Notes under the pieces: generated by a model
Seen by the model: the letters and a program-made list of their open reading frames with translations, nothing else
Database searches by the model: none
What the model was told of the DNA's origin: nothing
Position numbers and translations under genes: made by a program
Source: Sphingobacteriales bacterium 46-32
Lineage (GTDB): Bacteria > Bacteroidota > Bacteroidia > Chitinophagales > Chitinophagaceae
Direction of reading: 5' to 3'
Assembly: GCA_001898485.1 (NCBI GenBank)
Contig: MKTY01000027.1
Span: forward strand, 310,001-374,000
DNA length: 64,000 bases
Shown here: one piece after another, positions 8,782 through 17,971 of the stretch
Layout of the letters: each line of letters opens with the position of its first letter
Position numbering within the stretch: position 1 is the first letter of the stretch

Positions 8782-9336
8782 TTAACTGGAACTTTCATCG
8801 GGCTGTATGAATATGGAAAAGATGGTGGTGCCGTAGTTCTTTTCCATCCGGTACAGCGGAAAGCTCTTGTAATCATTGCGGGGAGTATGCTCCAGGACAA
8901 ACCAGCCACCGGGATTGAGCAGTTTTTTTTCTGCAATCAGCCGTGGCAGGTCATCGATATTGGTAAGCGCATAGGGTGGCCCTGCAAAAATGAAATCGTA
9001 TCGGCTGCTGCATTGCTGAATGTATTTGAATACATCCATTTTTATGACCTGCAGATGATCGAGGCCAAGTTCTGCGGCAGTTTTTTTAATAAAGGCATAC
9101 ATCACATTATCTTTCTCTACAATAGTCTGATCGGTAGCGCCGCGCGAAGCCAGTTCATAACTGATACTCCCTGTGCCACCAAACAGATCGAGTGTTTTGA
9201 GCGAGGGAATATCCAGCTTATGCTGTATTACGTTAAACAGCCCTTCCTTGGCAATATCCGTAGTAGGCCGGGTATAGGGCATTTTGGAAGGTGGATTAAA
9301 TTTTCTGCCACCTAAATCGCCACCAACTATTCGCAT
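8782..9336 (-). CDS. rsmD: 16S rRNA (guanine-N2)-methyltransferase RsmD
   Basis: SAM-dependent methylation of a guanine in 16S rRNA (G966 in E. coli) during small-subunit assembly. Seen: RIVGGDLGGRKFNPP at the N-terminus, RPTTDIAKEGLFN, the SAM-binding loop LDLFGGTGSISYELASRGA near residue 50, and the catalytic-loop motif FIFAGPPYAL near residue 115. Odd: the usual motif IV is DPPY or NPPF, here it is GPPY; this may be a lineage variant. The start overlaps the end of the DUF3822 gene by 10 bp. Confidence 0.94.
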   Translation of the reverse strand: MRIVGGDLGGRKFNPPSKMPYTRPTTDIAKEGLFNVIQHKLDIPSLKTLDLFGGTGSISYELASRGATDQTIVEKDNVMYAFIKKTAAELGLDHLQVIKMDVFKYIQQCSSRYDFIFAGPPYALTNIDDLPRLIAEKKLLNPGGWFVLEHTPRNDYKSFPLYRMEKNYGTTIFSIFIQPDESSS

Positions 9337-10145
9337 TGTGCCAGGTCGTTTAATGTGGTAAAAAAGTGGGAAGGCACGGGCTCCTCTGCGGCAGGTATTC
9401 GCCAGTTGGCTTCCCTGAAACGCAGCTCGAGAAAGTACTGATACAATTCACGGTACAGTGCAGATCCGGCATCTACGAGGCCGGTAAGCGACAATCTTAC
9501 CTGCTCCTGTGTCAGTCCAAACTGCTGGCAGATCTTAAGCAGATAATACAGTACATCTGCAGGCGTCTCGTATTGATAGGTCTGAGCCAGCAACAGTTTA
9601 TTACCCCTTGTAGCAATGACCGAGAATTCGTTGCTGCGGATATCTACTGCCAGCGCACCCTCAAATGCGGTGGATTCAATGCTCTGCAGAGCCAGGCTGT
9701 AACTATGCCGTATAGTGGCACCGGGATAATGAATCCTGGCCCAGTCCCAACCGGCCTGTGGTACGGCATAAACGAGATACAATTGCCAGTTGGCAAGGTA
9801 TTCGGTTTCAATATGACTGGAGCCGGTATGTCCATACAGTGTATGCAGATAAGTGACCGCATCACTTTCCCTGTAGAGAGCTGCAGGAATAAGCGTGCAC
9901 CAGGGTGCATCGAAACGAAGACGGGTAGCTGCATAGCGCCGGTTCAATGCGGGCGAAGCCTGTATGATACTTTGCAGTCCTGCTTCTTCGGTATCTCCCT
10001 GTCCCCACCAGCTGAGCTGCTGCAGGCTTTGGCCATCCTGACCGGTCACTGCCCAACCCAGGTGATGATTACCAATGCATACAGAAAGGGTTTCGGTACC
10101 ATTGTATTCAGCCTTATCCCTGTATATAGAAAAAACCTCTTTCAC
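9327..10145 (-). CDS. DUF3822 family protein
   Basis: A 272-residue protein of the DUF3822 family, common in Bacteroidota and very often next to rsmD, as here with a 10 bp overlap. The fold resembles the ASKHA/acetate kinase group, suggested by segments such as TLSVCIGNHHLGWAV, LAVDIRSNEFSVIATRGNKLLL and VRLSLTGLVDAGSALY. No catalytic residues can be assigned and the function is unknown; the pairing with rsmD hints at ribosome or nucleotide-linked biology, which is inference. The start codon is GTG. Confidence 0.85.
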   Translation of the reverse strand: MKEVFSIYRDKAEYNGTETLSVCIGNHHLGWAVTGQDGQSLQQLSWWGQGDTEEAGLQSIIQASPALNRRYAATRLRFDAPWCTLIPAALYRESDAVTYLHTLYGHTGSSHIETEYLANWQLYLVYAVPQAGWDWARIHYPGATIRHSYSLALQSIESTAFEGALAVDIRSNEFSVIATRGNKLLLAQTYQYETPADVLYYLLKICQQFGLTQEQVRLSLTGLVDAGSALYRELYQYFLELRFREANWRIPAAEEPVPSHFFTTLNDLAQCE

Positions 10146-10276
10146 GTAAAATCTTTAATTGTTGCAAAGTAATGAAGATATTCCGTAGTGGAATGGCAAA
10201 TATGGCACCAAACCCTGCCGGAAAAGGCAGGAATATCATTTGTCCAGCTATAAATAAAAGGGAATAAAGCGACCGG

Positions 10277-10645
10277 TCATATGTCAAAGTCAGTGTCATA
10301 CCGTACAGCCGAAACGCCCGTAAAGTTATCAATAGGCGGATTCAGCTTCTGTACTTCCACGGATACTTTTTGTACCTGCGGGTATGCCTGCTTTATTTCA
10401 TGGCATATTGACTGAGCCACGGTTTCGAGCAGGTCAACCGGTCTTTCCATCACTGTATTCATAATTGAATACAGCCGAGCGTAGTCAATGGTTTCACTGA
10501 TATCTGTGATCAACCGGCTGGTTGGTATATATATCACATCCATATTCACTACAAAGTCATTCCCTTTTTGCCTTTCTTCGGGGTACAACCCATGATAGGC
10601 CCGGAAACGTACATTGTGCAACGAAATGGTAAACTGGCTCGCCAC
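10277..10645 (-). CDS. folB: Dihydroneopterin aldolase
   Basis: Cleaves 7,8-dihydroneopterin to 6-hydroxymethyl-dihydropterin and glycolaldehyde in folate synthesis. Seen: ISLHNVRFRAYHGLYPEE, with the family's conserved Tyr-His-Gly and Glu, then a central DVIY strand, DYARLYSIM and the C-terminal VEVQKLNPP segment. The length of 122 residues is exactly the family norm. A GTG start at 10645 gives the expected N-terminus. It lies 38 bp after trxB and 131 bp before the DUF3822 gene; the latter gap holds a small hairpin (about 10212-10229) but no gene. Confidence 0.94.
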   Translation of the reverse strand: MASQFTISLHNVRFRAYHGLYPEERQKGNDFVVNMDVIYIPTSRLITDISETIDYARLYSIMNTVMERPVDLLETVAQSICHEIKQAYPQVQKVSVEVQKLNPPIDNFTGVSAVRYDTDFDI

Positions 10646-10683
10646 GTCTTATTTACTCCGGTTGATGAATAAAAAATACGGTA

Positions 10684-11631
10684 TTAATGTAATCCCTGTG
10701 CGCTCAGGTAACGTTCTGCATCCAGCGCAGCCATACAACCGCTGCCTGCAGCAGTAACGGCCTGGCGATAGATTTTATCCTGCACATCGCCGGCGGCAAA
10801 CACGCCTTCTACATTGGTACGGGAGGAACCGGGTACGGTAATGATATAACCGGCTTCATCCATTTCCAGGTAGTTTTTAAAAATCGCTGAATTGGGTTCA
10901 TGGCCAATGGCAACAAAGAAACCGTTCACAGGAATTTCCTGTGTCTCGTTGGTTTTATTATTGCGGATACGGATAGCACTTACGTTTTTGTCACCAATCA
11001 CCTCTTCTGTTTCCGTATTCCAGTAGACTTTAATATTGGGTGTGTTCAGCACGCGGTCCTGCATAATTTTGCTCGCCCGCATTTCTCCTTTACGTACCAG
11101 CATATGCACGGTAGTGCAAAGTTTAGAAAGGTATAACGCTTCTTCAGCCGCCGTATCCCCTGCTCCCACAATTGCCACTTCTTTACCACGGAAGAAGAAA
11201 CCATCGCATACTGCGCAGGCACTTACACCAAACCCATTGAGTCGTTGTTCGCTTTCGAGTCCCAGCCATTTGGCAGAAGCACCGGTAGCAATGATCACGG
11301 CATTTGCTTCTATCCATTTTTCGTCATCGATCTGTACCCGGTAAGGCTGCTTGCTGAAATCTACCTGGGTAGCCAGTCCAAAACGGATATCGGCACCCAT
11401 ACGTTTGGCCTGTTTTTCAAAATCAACCATCATCTCTGGTCCCTGCACACCATCGGCATAACCGGGATAGTTTTCTACTTCGGTTGTTATGGTAAGCTGA
11501 CCGCCGGGCTGAATCCCCTGGTATAAAACAGGTTTCAGGTTGGCACGGGAGGCATAGATGGCGGCTGTATATCCGGCAGGTCCACTGCCTATGATTAACA
11601 AGGATACTTTTTCAACTGTTTCGACTGACAT
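10684..11631 (-). CDS. trxB: Thioredoxin-disulfide reductase
   Basis: NADPH-dependent flavoenzyme that reduces thioredoxin in the cytoplasm. Seen: FAD-binding IIGSGPAGYTAAIYASRA near residue 12, the redox-active CAVC near residue 137, the NADPH-binding GAGDTAAEEALYLS near residue 155, and the C-terminal FAD motif GVFAAGDVQD. The length of 315 residues is normal. It is the first gene of the minus-strand run that continues with folB. Confidence 0.97.
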   Translation of the reverse strand: MSVETVEKVSLLIIGSGPAGYTAAIYASRANLKPVLYQGIQPGGQLTITTEVENYPGYADGVQGPEMMVDFEKQAKRMGADIRFGLATQVDFSKQPYRVQIDDEKWIEANAVIIATGASAKWLGLESEQRLNGFGVSACAVCDGFFFRGKEVAIVGAGDTAAEEALYLSKLCTTVHMLVRKGEMRASKIMQDRVLNTPNIKVYWNTETEEVIGDKNVSAIRIRNNKTNETQEIPVNGFFVAIGHEPNSAIFKNYLEMDEAGYIITVPGSSRTNVEGVFAAGDVQDKIYRQAVTAAGSGCMAALDAERYLSAQGLH

Positions 11632-11726
11632 ATTCTAACTATTCCCTAATAAAACAATAACTGCAAAAGAAAGTTTATTTGCCCAAAATGCCAAAACACC
11701 TTGTTGACACCTGTTGACAACCTGTG

Positions 11727-11760
11727 AAAGAAAAAGCCCGCATGCTGATACATGCGGGCT
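11727..11760 (-). terminator. Intrinsic terminator of the RND efflux operon
   Basis: A perfect 10 bp GC-rich stem (11735-11744 with 11751-11760, 6 nt loop) is followed on the minus strand by TTTTTCTTT. It lies about 22 bp after the RND pump stop codon and isolates the operon from trxB. Confidence 0.9.
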
Positions 11761-11782
11761 ATACTTAGAAAACATTTGATTA

Positions 11783-14700
11783 TTAACCAAGGCGCTGGTC
11801 AATGATGGCCTTATCTATTTCGGCTTCTTTACGTTGTTCTTCCTGCAGGCGTTTCAGTTTCTTGCCATAGGAAAGGCGTGTGATGAGCACAAATAACACC
11901 GGTACCACAAAGATGGCCAGTGTGGTAGCAGCGATCATACCGCCAAAAACAGTCCATCCGATAGTCTTGCGGCTTTCCGCAGCAGCCCCGCTGGCAAAGG
12001 CCAGGGGCAACACACCCAGTATAAACGCCAGTGAAGTCATCACAATCGGCCGCAAACGCAGGCGTACGGCTTGCAGCGTGGCATGGGCAATATCAATACC
12101 ACGGTCAACCCGCTCTTTAGCAAATTCCACGATCAGGATGGCATTTTTAGCCGCCAGACCAATCAGGGTGATAAGACCAATCTGGGCGTAAATATTATTG
12201 CTGAGGCTGGGAATGAATGTAAGAGTAAGGATTGAGCCAAATGCACCGATTGGTACCGCAAACAATACAGAGAATGGTACCGACCAGCTTTCATACAGGG
12301 CTGCCAGAAACAGGAACACAAACACCAGCGATATGGCGAAAATGGTTGTCTGCTGGTTACCGGCGGCTATTTCCTCACGGCTCATACCGGAAAATTCATA
12401 TCCATAACCTGCAGGAAGTGTTTTTGCCACTTCTTTCAGGGCTTCAATAGCCTGACCACTGCTGTATCCGTCTTTGGGTGAGCCATTGATTTCGATGGTT
12501 CGATAGATGTTATAGTGTGAGATTACGGAAGGCGTTTCGATCACTTTGGTATTGATGAGTGCACTCAGCGGAATCATATTGCCCTGGCTGTTGCGCACAT
12601 AGAATTTTTCTATATCCTGCAGCGATCCGCGGAAGCTGCTGTCTGCCTGTGTCATTACGCGGAAGTTGCGGCCATAGAGATTGAAGTCGTTGACGTAACT
12701 GCTACCGAGGAAATTGCTGAGCGTACTGTATACATCCGCAACCGATACACCCAGTTTTTTGGCCTGCTCTTTATTGACGTCTACCTGGTAGCCGGGTGTG
12801 CGTGCATTGAAAAAGCTATAAGCCATGCCAATCTCCGGACGTTGGTTGAGTTTCATCAGGAAATCACGCGCCACTGCTTCAAACTGCTGGATATTGTCTG
12901 TGCTGGCAGTCTGCTGCAATTCGAAGGTGAAACCAGAGGTGGCACCCAGGCCGGGGATGGCAGGTGGTGCGATAGGCATTACACGGGCTTCCTTTATATC
13001 GGCTGTAATAGCTCTGATTTTGGCAATTACAGACTGTACATGGTGCTCCTTCCCTTTGCGGTCATCCCATGGTTTGAGATTCACAAACATGGTACCCACG
13101 TTTGATTTGTTGGAGAAGCTGATGATATTTAAGCCGGCCAGACCACCTACCACATTTACTTCGGGCAATTTCTGTACACGGCCCATAATCGTTTTCAACA
13201 TGTCGATACTGCGATTGGTAGAGCTGGCTTCTGCCATTTCATAGGTCACAAACAAACGGCCTTCATCTTCTGTAGGAATAAAGCCACTGGGTTTATTCTT
13301 GAAAAGAAAGGTCAGTCCTACAAACAGTGCCACCATCATCACCAGTACATACGGTGTACGACGGATCCAGCCCGCCACGCCTTTGGTATAACCATTGGTA
13401 AGGCGATTGAAGCCACGGTTAAACCAGGCAAAGAAGCGCTCCAGCAGATTGAGTTTGGCACCTTCTTCCTTCGATGGCTTGAGCATAATCGTACACAGGG
13501 CTGGTGTAAGCGATAGCGCCACAAAAGCGGAGATGATGACCGATACCGCAATGGTGATCGCAAACTGCTGATACAGGCGTCCCACAATGCCGGGAATAAA
13601 TCCAACCGGTACGAATACCGCGGCCAGAATCAGGGCAATCGCAATTACCGGCCCCGATATATCTTTCATGGCTTTACGGGTTGCCTCCCTCGGCGACATT
13701 TTTTCGTGGTCAATATTATGCTGTACCGCTTCTACCACCACAATGGCATCGTCCACCACAATACCAATGGCGAGTACAAAGGCAAAAAGTGTAAGGGTAT
13801 TGATGGTAAATCCGAGTGAACTGAAGAGAATGAATGTGCCTATCAGTGATACGGGAATGGCCAGTACAGGTATAAGTGTGGCTCTCCAGTTTTGCAGGAA
13901 AAGAAATACCACGAGTACCACCAGTATCAGTGCTTCCACCAGGGTATGTACCACTTCATTGATAGAAACCTGTACCACTGTAGCTGTTTCAAGCGGTACC
14001 AGGTAGTCTACATCTTTGGGGAAGGTTTTTTTCATTTCGGCAAGAGCCTTGTTGATGCCTTCGTAAGTATCCAGGGCATTGGCGCCGGGAGCCTGGTAGA
14101 TGAGTACAAAGGCGGCGGGCTTGCCATTTACAAAAGCGTTGGCGGTATAATCAAATTTGCCGAGTTCCACACGTGCCACATCTTTGAGGTAAACGATATT
14201 ACCGTCAGACGGGCGTGTGCGTACAATGATATTTTCAAACTGCTCTTTGGTGCTGATACGGCTATTGGTCAGGATGCTGTATTCAAAAGTCTGAGCATTG
14301 GGCTGCGGGTTGCCACCTACAGTACCTGCGGCTATCTGCAGGTTCTGTTCCTGCAGGGCAGCATTCACTTCGGCAGGCGTCATACCCAGCGCTGCCAGTT
14401 TTTCGGGATTTAACCAGATGCGCATACTGAAGTCATCCGCACGCGAGAAGATATCGCCCACCCCTTTTACCCGCAACAGGGCGTCCTTTACATACAGGTT
14501 TACATAGTTGCCTATAAAGGTGATGTCGTGTGTGCCATTGGGTGAGTAAAAGGCCAGGGCCATCATGATACTGGGGTTCCGTTTACGTACGGTCAGTCCC
14601 AGGCGTTTTACTGCATCCGGCAGTGAGGGCTCAGCCACACTAACCCGGTTTTGCACATCAAGGGTGGCGATGTTGATGTCGGTACCTACTTCAAAGTTGA

Positions 14701-14977
14701 CCGTGATACTGCTCTGACCACTGCTGGTACTGTTTGAGCTCATATAGGTCATACCGGGTGTACCGTTTACCTGTGTTTCGATGGCAGTGGTAGTGGTTTG
14801 CTCTACCGTCTGGGCATCGGCACCAGTAAAGTTACCGGCAATCGACACTGTGGGTGGCGAGATATCCGGATACTGCGCTACCGGCAGGTTGATGAGTGAT
14901 ATAATACCAACCAATACCAGCACAATGGAGATTACAATGGCGGTTACCGGTCTTTTTATAAAAGTTTCTGCTATCAT
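11783..14977 (-). CDS. RND efflux pump, inner-membrane subunit (AcrB/HAE1 type)
   Basis: Proton-driven drug or metabolite exporter of the hydrophobe/amphiphile efflux family. Seen: N-terminal FIKRPVTAIVISIVLVLVGI, the proton-relay aspartates in LAIGIVVDDAIVVVEAV near residue 405, the matching Lys in LIGLAAKNAILIVEFA, two large periplasmic domains and 12 membrane helices. The length of 1064 residues is typical. As third gene of the operon it follows the adaptor by 85 bp. The substrate range cannot be read from the sequence. Confidence 0.96.
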   Translation of the reverse strand: MIAETFIKRPVTAIVISIVLVLVGIISLINLPVAQYPDISPPTVSIAGNFTGADAQTVEQTTTTAIETQVNGTPGMTYMSSNSTSSGQSSITVNFEVGTDINIATLDVQNRVSVAEPSLPDAVKRLGLTVRKRNPSIMMALAFYSPNGTHDITFIGNYVNLYVKDALLRVKGVGDIFSRADDFSMRIWLNPEKLAALGMTPAEVNAALQEQNLQIAAGTVGGNPQPNAQTFEYSILTNSRISTKEQFENIIVRTRPSDGNIVYLKDVARVELGKFDYTANAFVNGKPAAFVLIYQAPGANALDTYEGINKALAEMKKTFPKDVDYLVPLETATVVQVSINEVVHTLVEALILVVLVVFLFLQNWRATLIPVLAIPVSLIGTFILFSSLGFTINTLTLFAFVLAIGIVVDDAIVVVEAVQHNIDHEKMSPREATRKAMKDISGPVIAIALILAAVFVPVGFIPGIVGRLYQQFAITIAVSVIISAFVALSLTPALCTIMLKPSKEEGAKLNLLERFFAWFNRGFNRLTNGYTKGVAGWIRRTPYVLVMMVALFVGLTFLFKNKPSGFIPTEDEGRLFVTYEMAEASSTNRSIDMLKTIMGRVQKLPEVNVVGGLAGLNIISFSNKSNVGTMFVNLKPWDDRKGKEHHVQSVIAKIRAITADIKEARVMPIAPPAIPGLGATSGFTFELQQTASTDNIQQFEAVARDFLMKLNQRPEIGMAYSFFNARTPGYQVDVNKEQAKKLGVSVADVYSTLSNFLGSSYVNDFNLYGRNFRVMTQADSSFRGSLQDIEKFYVRNSQGNMIPLSALINTKVIETPSVISHYNIYRTIEINGSPKDGYSSGQAIEALKEVAKTLPAGYGYEFSGMSREEIAAGNQQTTIFAISLVFVFLFLAALYESWSVPFSVLFAVPIGAFGSILTLTFIPSLSNNIYAQIGLITLIGLAAKNAILIVEFAKERVDRGIDIAHATLQAVRLRLRPIVMTSLAFILGVLPLAFASGAAAESRKTIGWTVFGGMIAATTLAIFVVPVLFVLITRLSYGKKLKRLQEEQRKEAEIDKAIIDQRLG

Positions 14978-15062
14978 TTTCTACTACGCTATTAATCTGA
15001 TGAGTATTCTGATAATGTGCTGTCTTATACCTGCGACAGCTATACAAATAGCATGGAATGTC

Positions 15063-16208
15063 TTATTTTTTTGCAGCAGCGCCGGCAGTACCCGGAGCGC
15101 CGGTGCTGATGACGGCACCCTCGCGCAGGTTTTGTATGCCTTCTACTACGATTTTTTCGCCATTCTGCACACCATCCCGTACTATGATATTTGTTCCGAT
15201 CTGTTTGCCCAGTACAACCTTACGCTGAGATACCTTGCTGCTGTCGCCGACAACATATACAAAGAACTCACCCAGCTGCTCTGTTACCGCTTTGTAAGGA
15301 ATGGTCACAGACTGCTGGCCGCTATTGTTGAGTATGCGTACCGTTGTGCTCATACCTGCTTTCAGCAGTTTTTTCCCGTTGGCGAAACTCAGCCTTGCAC
15401 GGATGGTGCCTGTTTGCGGGTCAACTGCGCGATCCAGCAACAGGAGTTTGCCATTGGCCGGATAAACTTCTTTTCCGAATGCTATGCTGAAAGTCGAATC
15501 CGCTCCTTTACCGCCACCTGTCAGCAATTGATTGAAGCGATACAACTCTTTCTGGTCTACTGTAAAGTCAACGGCTATGGGATCATCCGTTGATACGGTA
15601 TTCAGTACTGTTTGTCCGGCTACCACGCTTGTACCCATGCGCACCTGTGAGATACCGATTGTACCGGTAAACGGAGCCGTGATGGTAGCAAAACCCAGGT
15701 TGGCTTTTACTGCATTTACATTGGCTTTAGCAGCGTCTACCTGCTTGCGGGCCGCTTCGAGGGCAGCATCGGCATAATCTACCTGTTGTTTGGCGATGGC
15801 ATCCTGCTTATCCAGTTCATGATAGCGGTCGGCATCTTTCTGTGCTTTCAGCAGATTGGTTTCCTGTACCTGCAGGTTAGCCAGTGCCTGCTGATAATTG
15901 GCACCATATAGTTGCTGGTCGATGCTGTAAAGACGTTGTCCCTTTGTTACGGTTGCTCCATCCTGAAAATGGATGCCTGTGATATAGCCAGTGACCTGTG
16001 CACGTATTTCGGTTTGATTGAGTGCAACCACTGTACCGGGGTATTCATCGTAGTAAGCTGCTTCGGATGATACCACTTCGGCCACCGTTACAGGCACAGC
16101 AGGCGGCGGGCCCTGCTGAGCGGGTTGCTGCTTGCCGCCACAGGCACTCAACAGACCCATTAAAGAAATTGAAGCGATGAAGTAAAAATTCCTGTTTAGC
16201 ATATACAT
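15063..16208 (-). CDS. RND efflux periplasmic adaptor (membrane fusion) lipoprotein
   Basis: Links the inner-membrane pump to the outer-membrane channel. Seen: a lipoprotein signal ending in the lipobox LSAC with Cys near residue 23, then the split biotinyl-lipoyl motif (TEIRAQVTGYITGIHFQDG ... LGFATITAPFTGTIG) around a coiled-coil hairpin at about residues 95-165, then beta-barrel and membrane-proximal domains. The length of 381 residues is usual. It sits between the TolC-like gene (31 bp upstream) and the pump. Confidence 0.95.
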   Translation of the reverse strand: MYMLNRNFYFIASISLMGLLSACGGKQQPAQQGPPPAVPVTVAEVVSSEAAYYDEYPGTVVALNQTEIRAQVTGYITGIHFQDGATVTKGQRLYSIDQQLYGANYQQALANLQVQETNLLKAQKDADRYHELDKQDAIAKQQVDYADAALEAARKQVDAAKANVNAVKANLGFATITAPFTGTIGISQVRMGTSVVAGQTVLNTVSTDDPIAVDFTVDQKELYRFNQLLTGGGKGADSTFSIAFGKEVYPANGKLLLLDRAVDPQTGTIRARLSFANGKKLLKAGMSTTVRILNNSGQQSVTIPYKAVTEQLGEFFVYVVGDSSKVSQRKVVLGKQIGTNIIVRDGVQNGEKIVVEGIQNLREGAVISTGAPGTAGAAAKK

Positions 16209-16239
16209 ATTGCTTTGTAAATAGAGAATTCAGTTCGTG

Positions 16240-17589
16240 TTAAAAAGTTAAGTTGCCCAGGCTCACCTGCACATCTATCTTGCTGCTCAACACCTGGTAT
16301 AATGCATTGTAATAATTGATCTGTGCAGTACGTAAATCTGTTTCTGCCGTAATCACTTCGAGATAGGTTTTTATGCCGGACCGGTATTGCAGATTGATCA
16401 CGTCATATACTTCTTTTGCCAGCAGCAAATTTTCGCGCAATGCTTCGTAAGTGGCTTTGCTGGCGCGATAGGAAGCGAGCGCGGCTGAGTATTCGGCAGA
16501 AATAGAATTGTTGAGTTTGGTCAGCTCCAGTTCAGTGCGCCGTACCTGCCACTCCGCCTGCTGGATATTATATTTACGTTTGCCTCCCTGAAAAATGGGA
16601 AATGACAGCGTAAGTCCGGCAAAGGAATTGGGGAAATTCTGACTGTACAGTTTACCAAAATCATTGTTGAGAAAGTTGAGGTTATAACCTGCATTGGCAG
16701 ACAGCGTAGGTATAAAGCTCCATTTATTATACTGCAGGTTTGCTTTCTGCAGGCGCAATTGTGTCTGCAGGGTCTGGTATTCTATGCGGCGGCTATAGTC
16801 GACCGGTGCCAGTGTATCGAGATAAACTTCATTTTCCAGTGCGAGACTATCGTATTCGATGGGTAGTTCGGCAGCCGATGGGTAATTCATCAGGGTTTTC
16901 AGGTAAATGAGTTTGGCATTGAGTCCTTCAGCATTTGCCATGCGGGTAGCTTTGGCATTGTTGAGGGCGATGGTGGCACGTTTGTAATCCGTTTTATCCG
17001 CCACTCCTGCATCGTAGGCGGCCCGGGCATCTTTGAGACTGCGTTCCAGCCGCACGATATTTTCTTCTGCTACGCGTATCTGCTGCTGCGTGGCCAGCAC
17101 ATCGTAAAATGCTTTTGAAACACTGGAGGCCACATTGATACGGGCCGATTCGGTGAGTTGCTTTGCCTGCATCCGCACATCACCTTTGGTGCGGCTGGCC
17201 AGCAGTACATCGCGGTTGAACAAAGCCTGTGTGGCCGAAAACTGGATGGCGGAAGTATTATTCACACCCAGGCGTACGGGATTGCCTCCAATCACACTGG
17301 TTTGCACCTGAAAGTTGTGCTGATACAGATAGTTCAGATTCAACTGAGGGTACCAGTCGGCCAGTTTTGACTTAATCTGTAATTCAGTAGTTTTTTCATC
17401 TATTCCTGCCTGTTGTACGGCGGGCTGATGTTTGAGGGCATACTGAATCACAGCTGGCAGGCTGGCCTGTGTCAGCAGACTGTCAGACGCTGTCTGTGCC
17501 TGAGCCGTATAAGAAGTAAGAAGAGTAAGAACAGAGAGCACATACACAGGCATACGTTTACCTGTAGCTGGCATAGTTACTTTCAACAT
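16240..17589 (-). CDS. TolC-family outer-membrane channel of the RND system
   Basis: Outer-membrane exit duct for the RND pump. Seen: signal peptide ending about TAQAQ, then two sequence repeats rich in long amphipathic helices, including VASSVSKAFYDVLATQQQIRVAEEN and AQINYYNALYQVLSSKIDVQVSLGNL, as in TolC proteins. The length is about 449 residues. Start taken at the ATG at 17589; a TTG two codons upstream and an ATG at 17574 are alternatives. It is the first gene of the operon, about 110 bp after a consensus -7 box. Confidence 0.93.
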   Translation of the reverse strand: MLKVTMPATGKRMPVYVLSVLTLLTSYTAQAQTASDSLLTQASLPAVIQYALKHQPAVQQAGIDEKTTELQIKSKLADWYPQLNLNYLYQHNFQVQTSVIGGNPVRLGVNNTSAIQFSATQALFNRDVLLASRTKGDVRMQAKQLTESARINVASSVSKAFYDVLATQQQIRVAEENIVRLERSLKDARAAYDAGVADKTDYKRATIALNNAKATRMANAEGLNAKLIYLKTLMNYPSAAELPIEYDSLALENEVYLDTLAPVDYSRRIEYQTLQTQLRLQKANLQYNKWSFIPTLSANAGYNLNFLNNDFGKLYSQNFPNSFAGLTLSFPIFQGGKRKYNIQQAEWQVRRTELELTKLNNSISAEYSAALASYRASKATYEALRENLLLAKEVYDVINLQYRSGIKTYLEVITAETDLRTAQINYYNALYQVLSSKIDVQVSLGNLTF

Positions 17590-17701
17590 AAACAAAATTG
17601 ACTTACGTACGATGGCAAGTGTCGTTGGTTCCGTTTCGGAGAAAGACCATTTAACAAGAGAGACAGGAGATTGTTCAATCTCCGCTGGAACTTTCAGTGG
17701 G

Positions 17702-17709
17702 CAAAGTTA
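17702..17709 (-). promoter_or_regulatory. -7 promoter box of the RND operon (TAACTTTG)
   Basis: Exact TAnnTTTG. A TTTG element (complement of 17727-17730) lies 17 bp upstream, slightly closer than the usual 19. It would give a leader of about 110 nt before the TolC-like gene. Confidence 0.6.
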
Positions 17710-17742
17710 AACGATTAGTTATTTGGCAAAAGGAGAATTTTG

Positions 17743-17875
17743 TGGAAGGTAAAAGGTGGAAGGTGGGAGGCAAAAGGAGGAAACTCTCGCAACTTTAAGA
17801 TAAGGTATAGGCTTTATGGTAAAGGTATAAGGATAATAATAATTTCTTCTACCTTTTACCTTAGACCATTCACCT
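17743..17875. repeat. Inverted AAGGTNN heptamer arrays in the tolC-rpoD gap
   Basis: The 382 bp between the TolC-like gene and rpoD holds no gene. It contains the RND promoter, an array of 7 bp units (AAGGTAA, AAGGTGG, AAGGTGG and variants) at about 17743-17781, scattered units up to about 17832, an inverted set (TACCTTTTACCTTA and neighbours) at about 17847-17875, and then the rpoD terminator. It is the same heptamer family as in the composite repeat at 5.0 kb. Confidence 0.65.
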
Positions 17876-17913
17876 AAATAAAACAGCTCCAGTCAAAAAG
17901 ACAGGAGCTGTTT
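17874..17913 (-). terminator. Intrinsic terminator of rpoD
   Basis: A perfect 10 bp stem (17881-17890 with 17904-17913, 13 nt loop) is followed on the minus strand by a T-rich TATTTAGG. It is about 58 bp after the rpoD stop. Confidence 0.8.
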
Positions 17914-17971
17914 CTGTAATTAAACCCACCAATTTTCTTTCCCGCCCGGGGGCGAAAAAGAGGCTGCTATT

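Noticed and set aside
9366-10172. 268-residue plus-strand frame
   Set aside because: It mirrors the DUF3822 gene, which fits its operon by overlap with rsmD.
10114-10332. 72-residue minus-strand frame between folB and DUF3822
   Set aside because: It overlaps both genes and lacks family or signal features.
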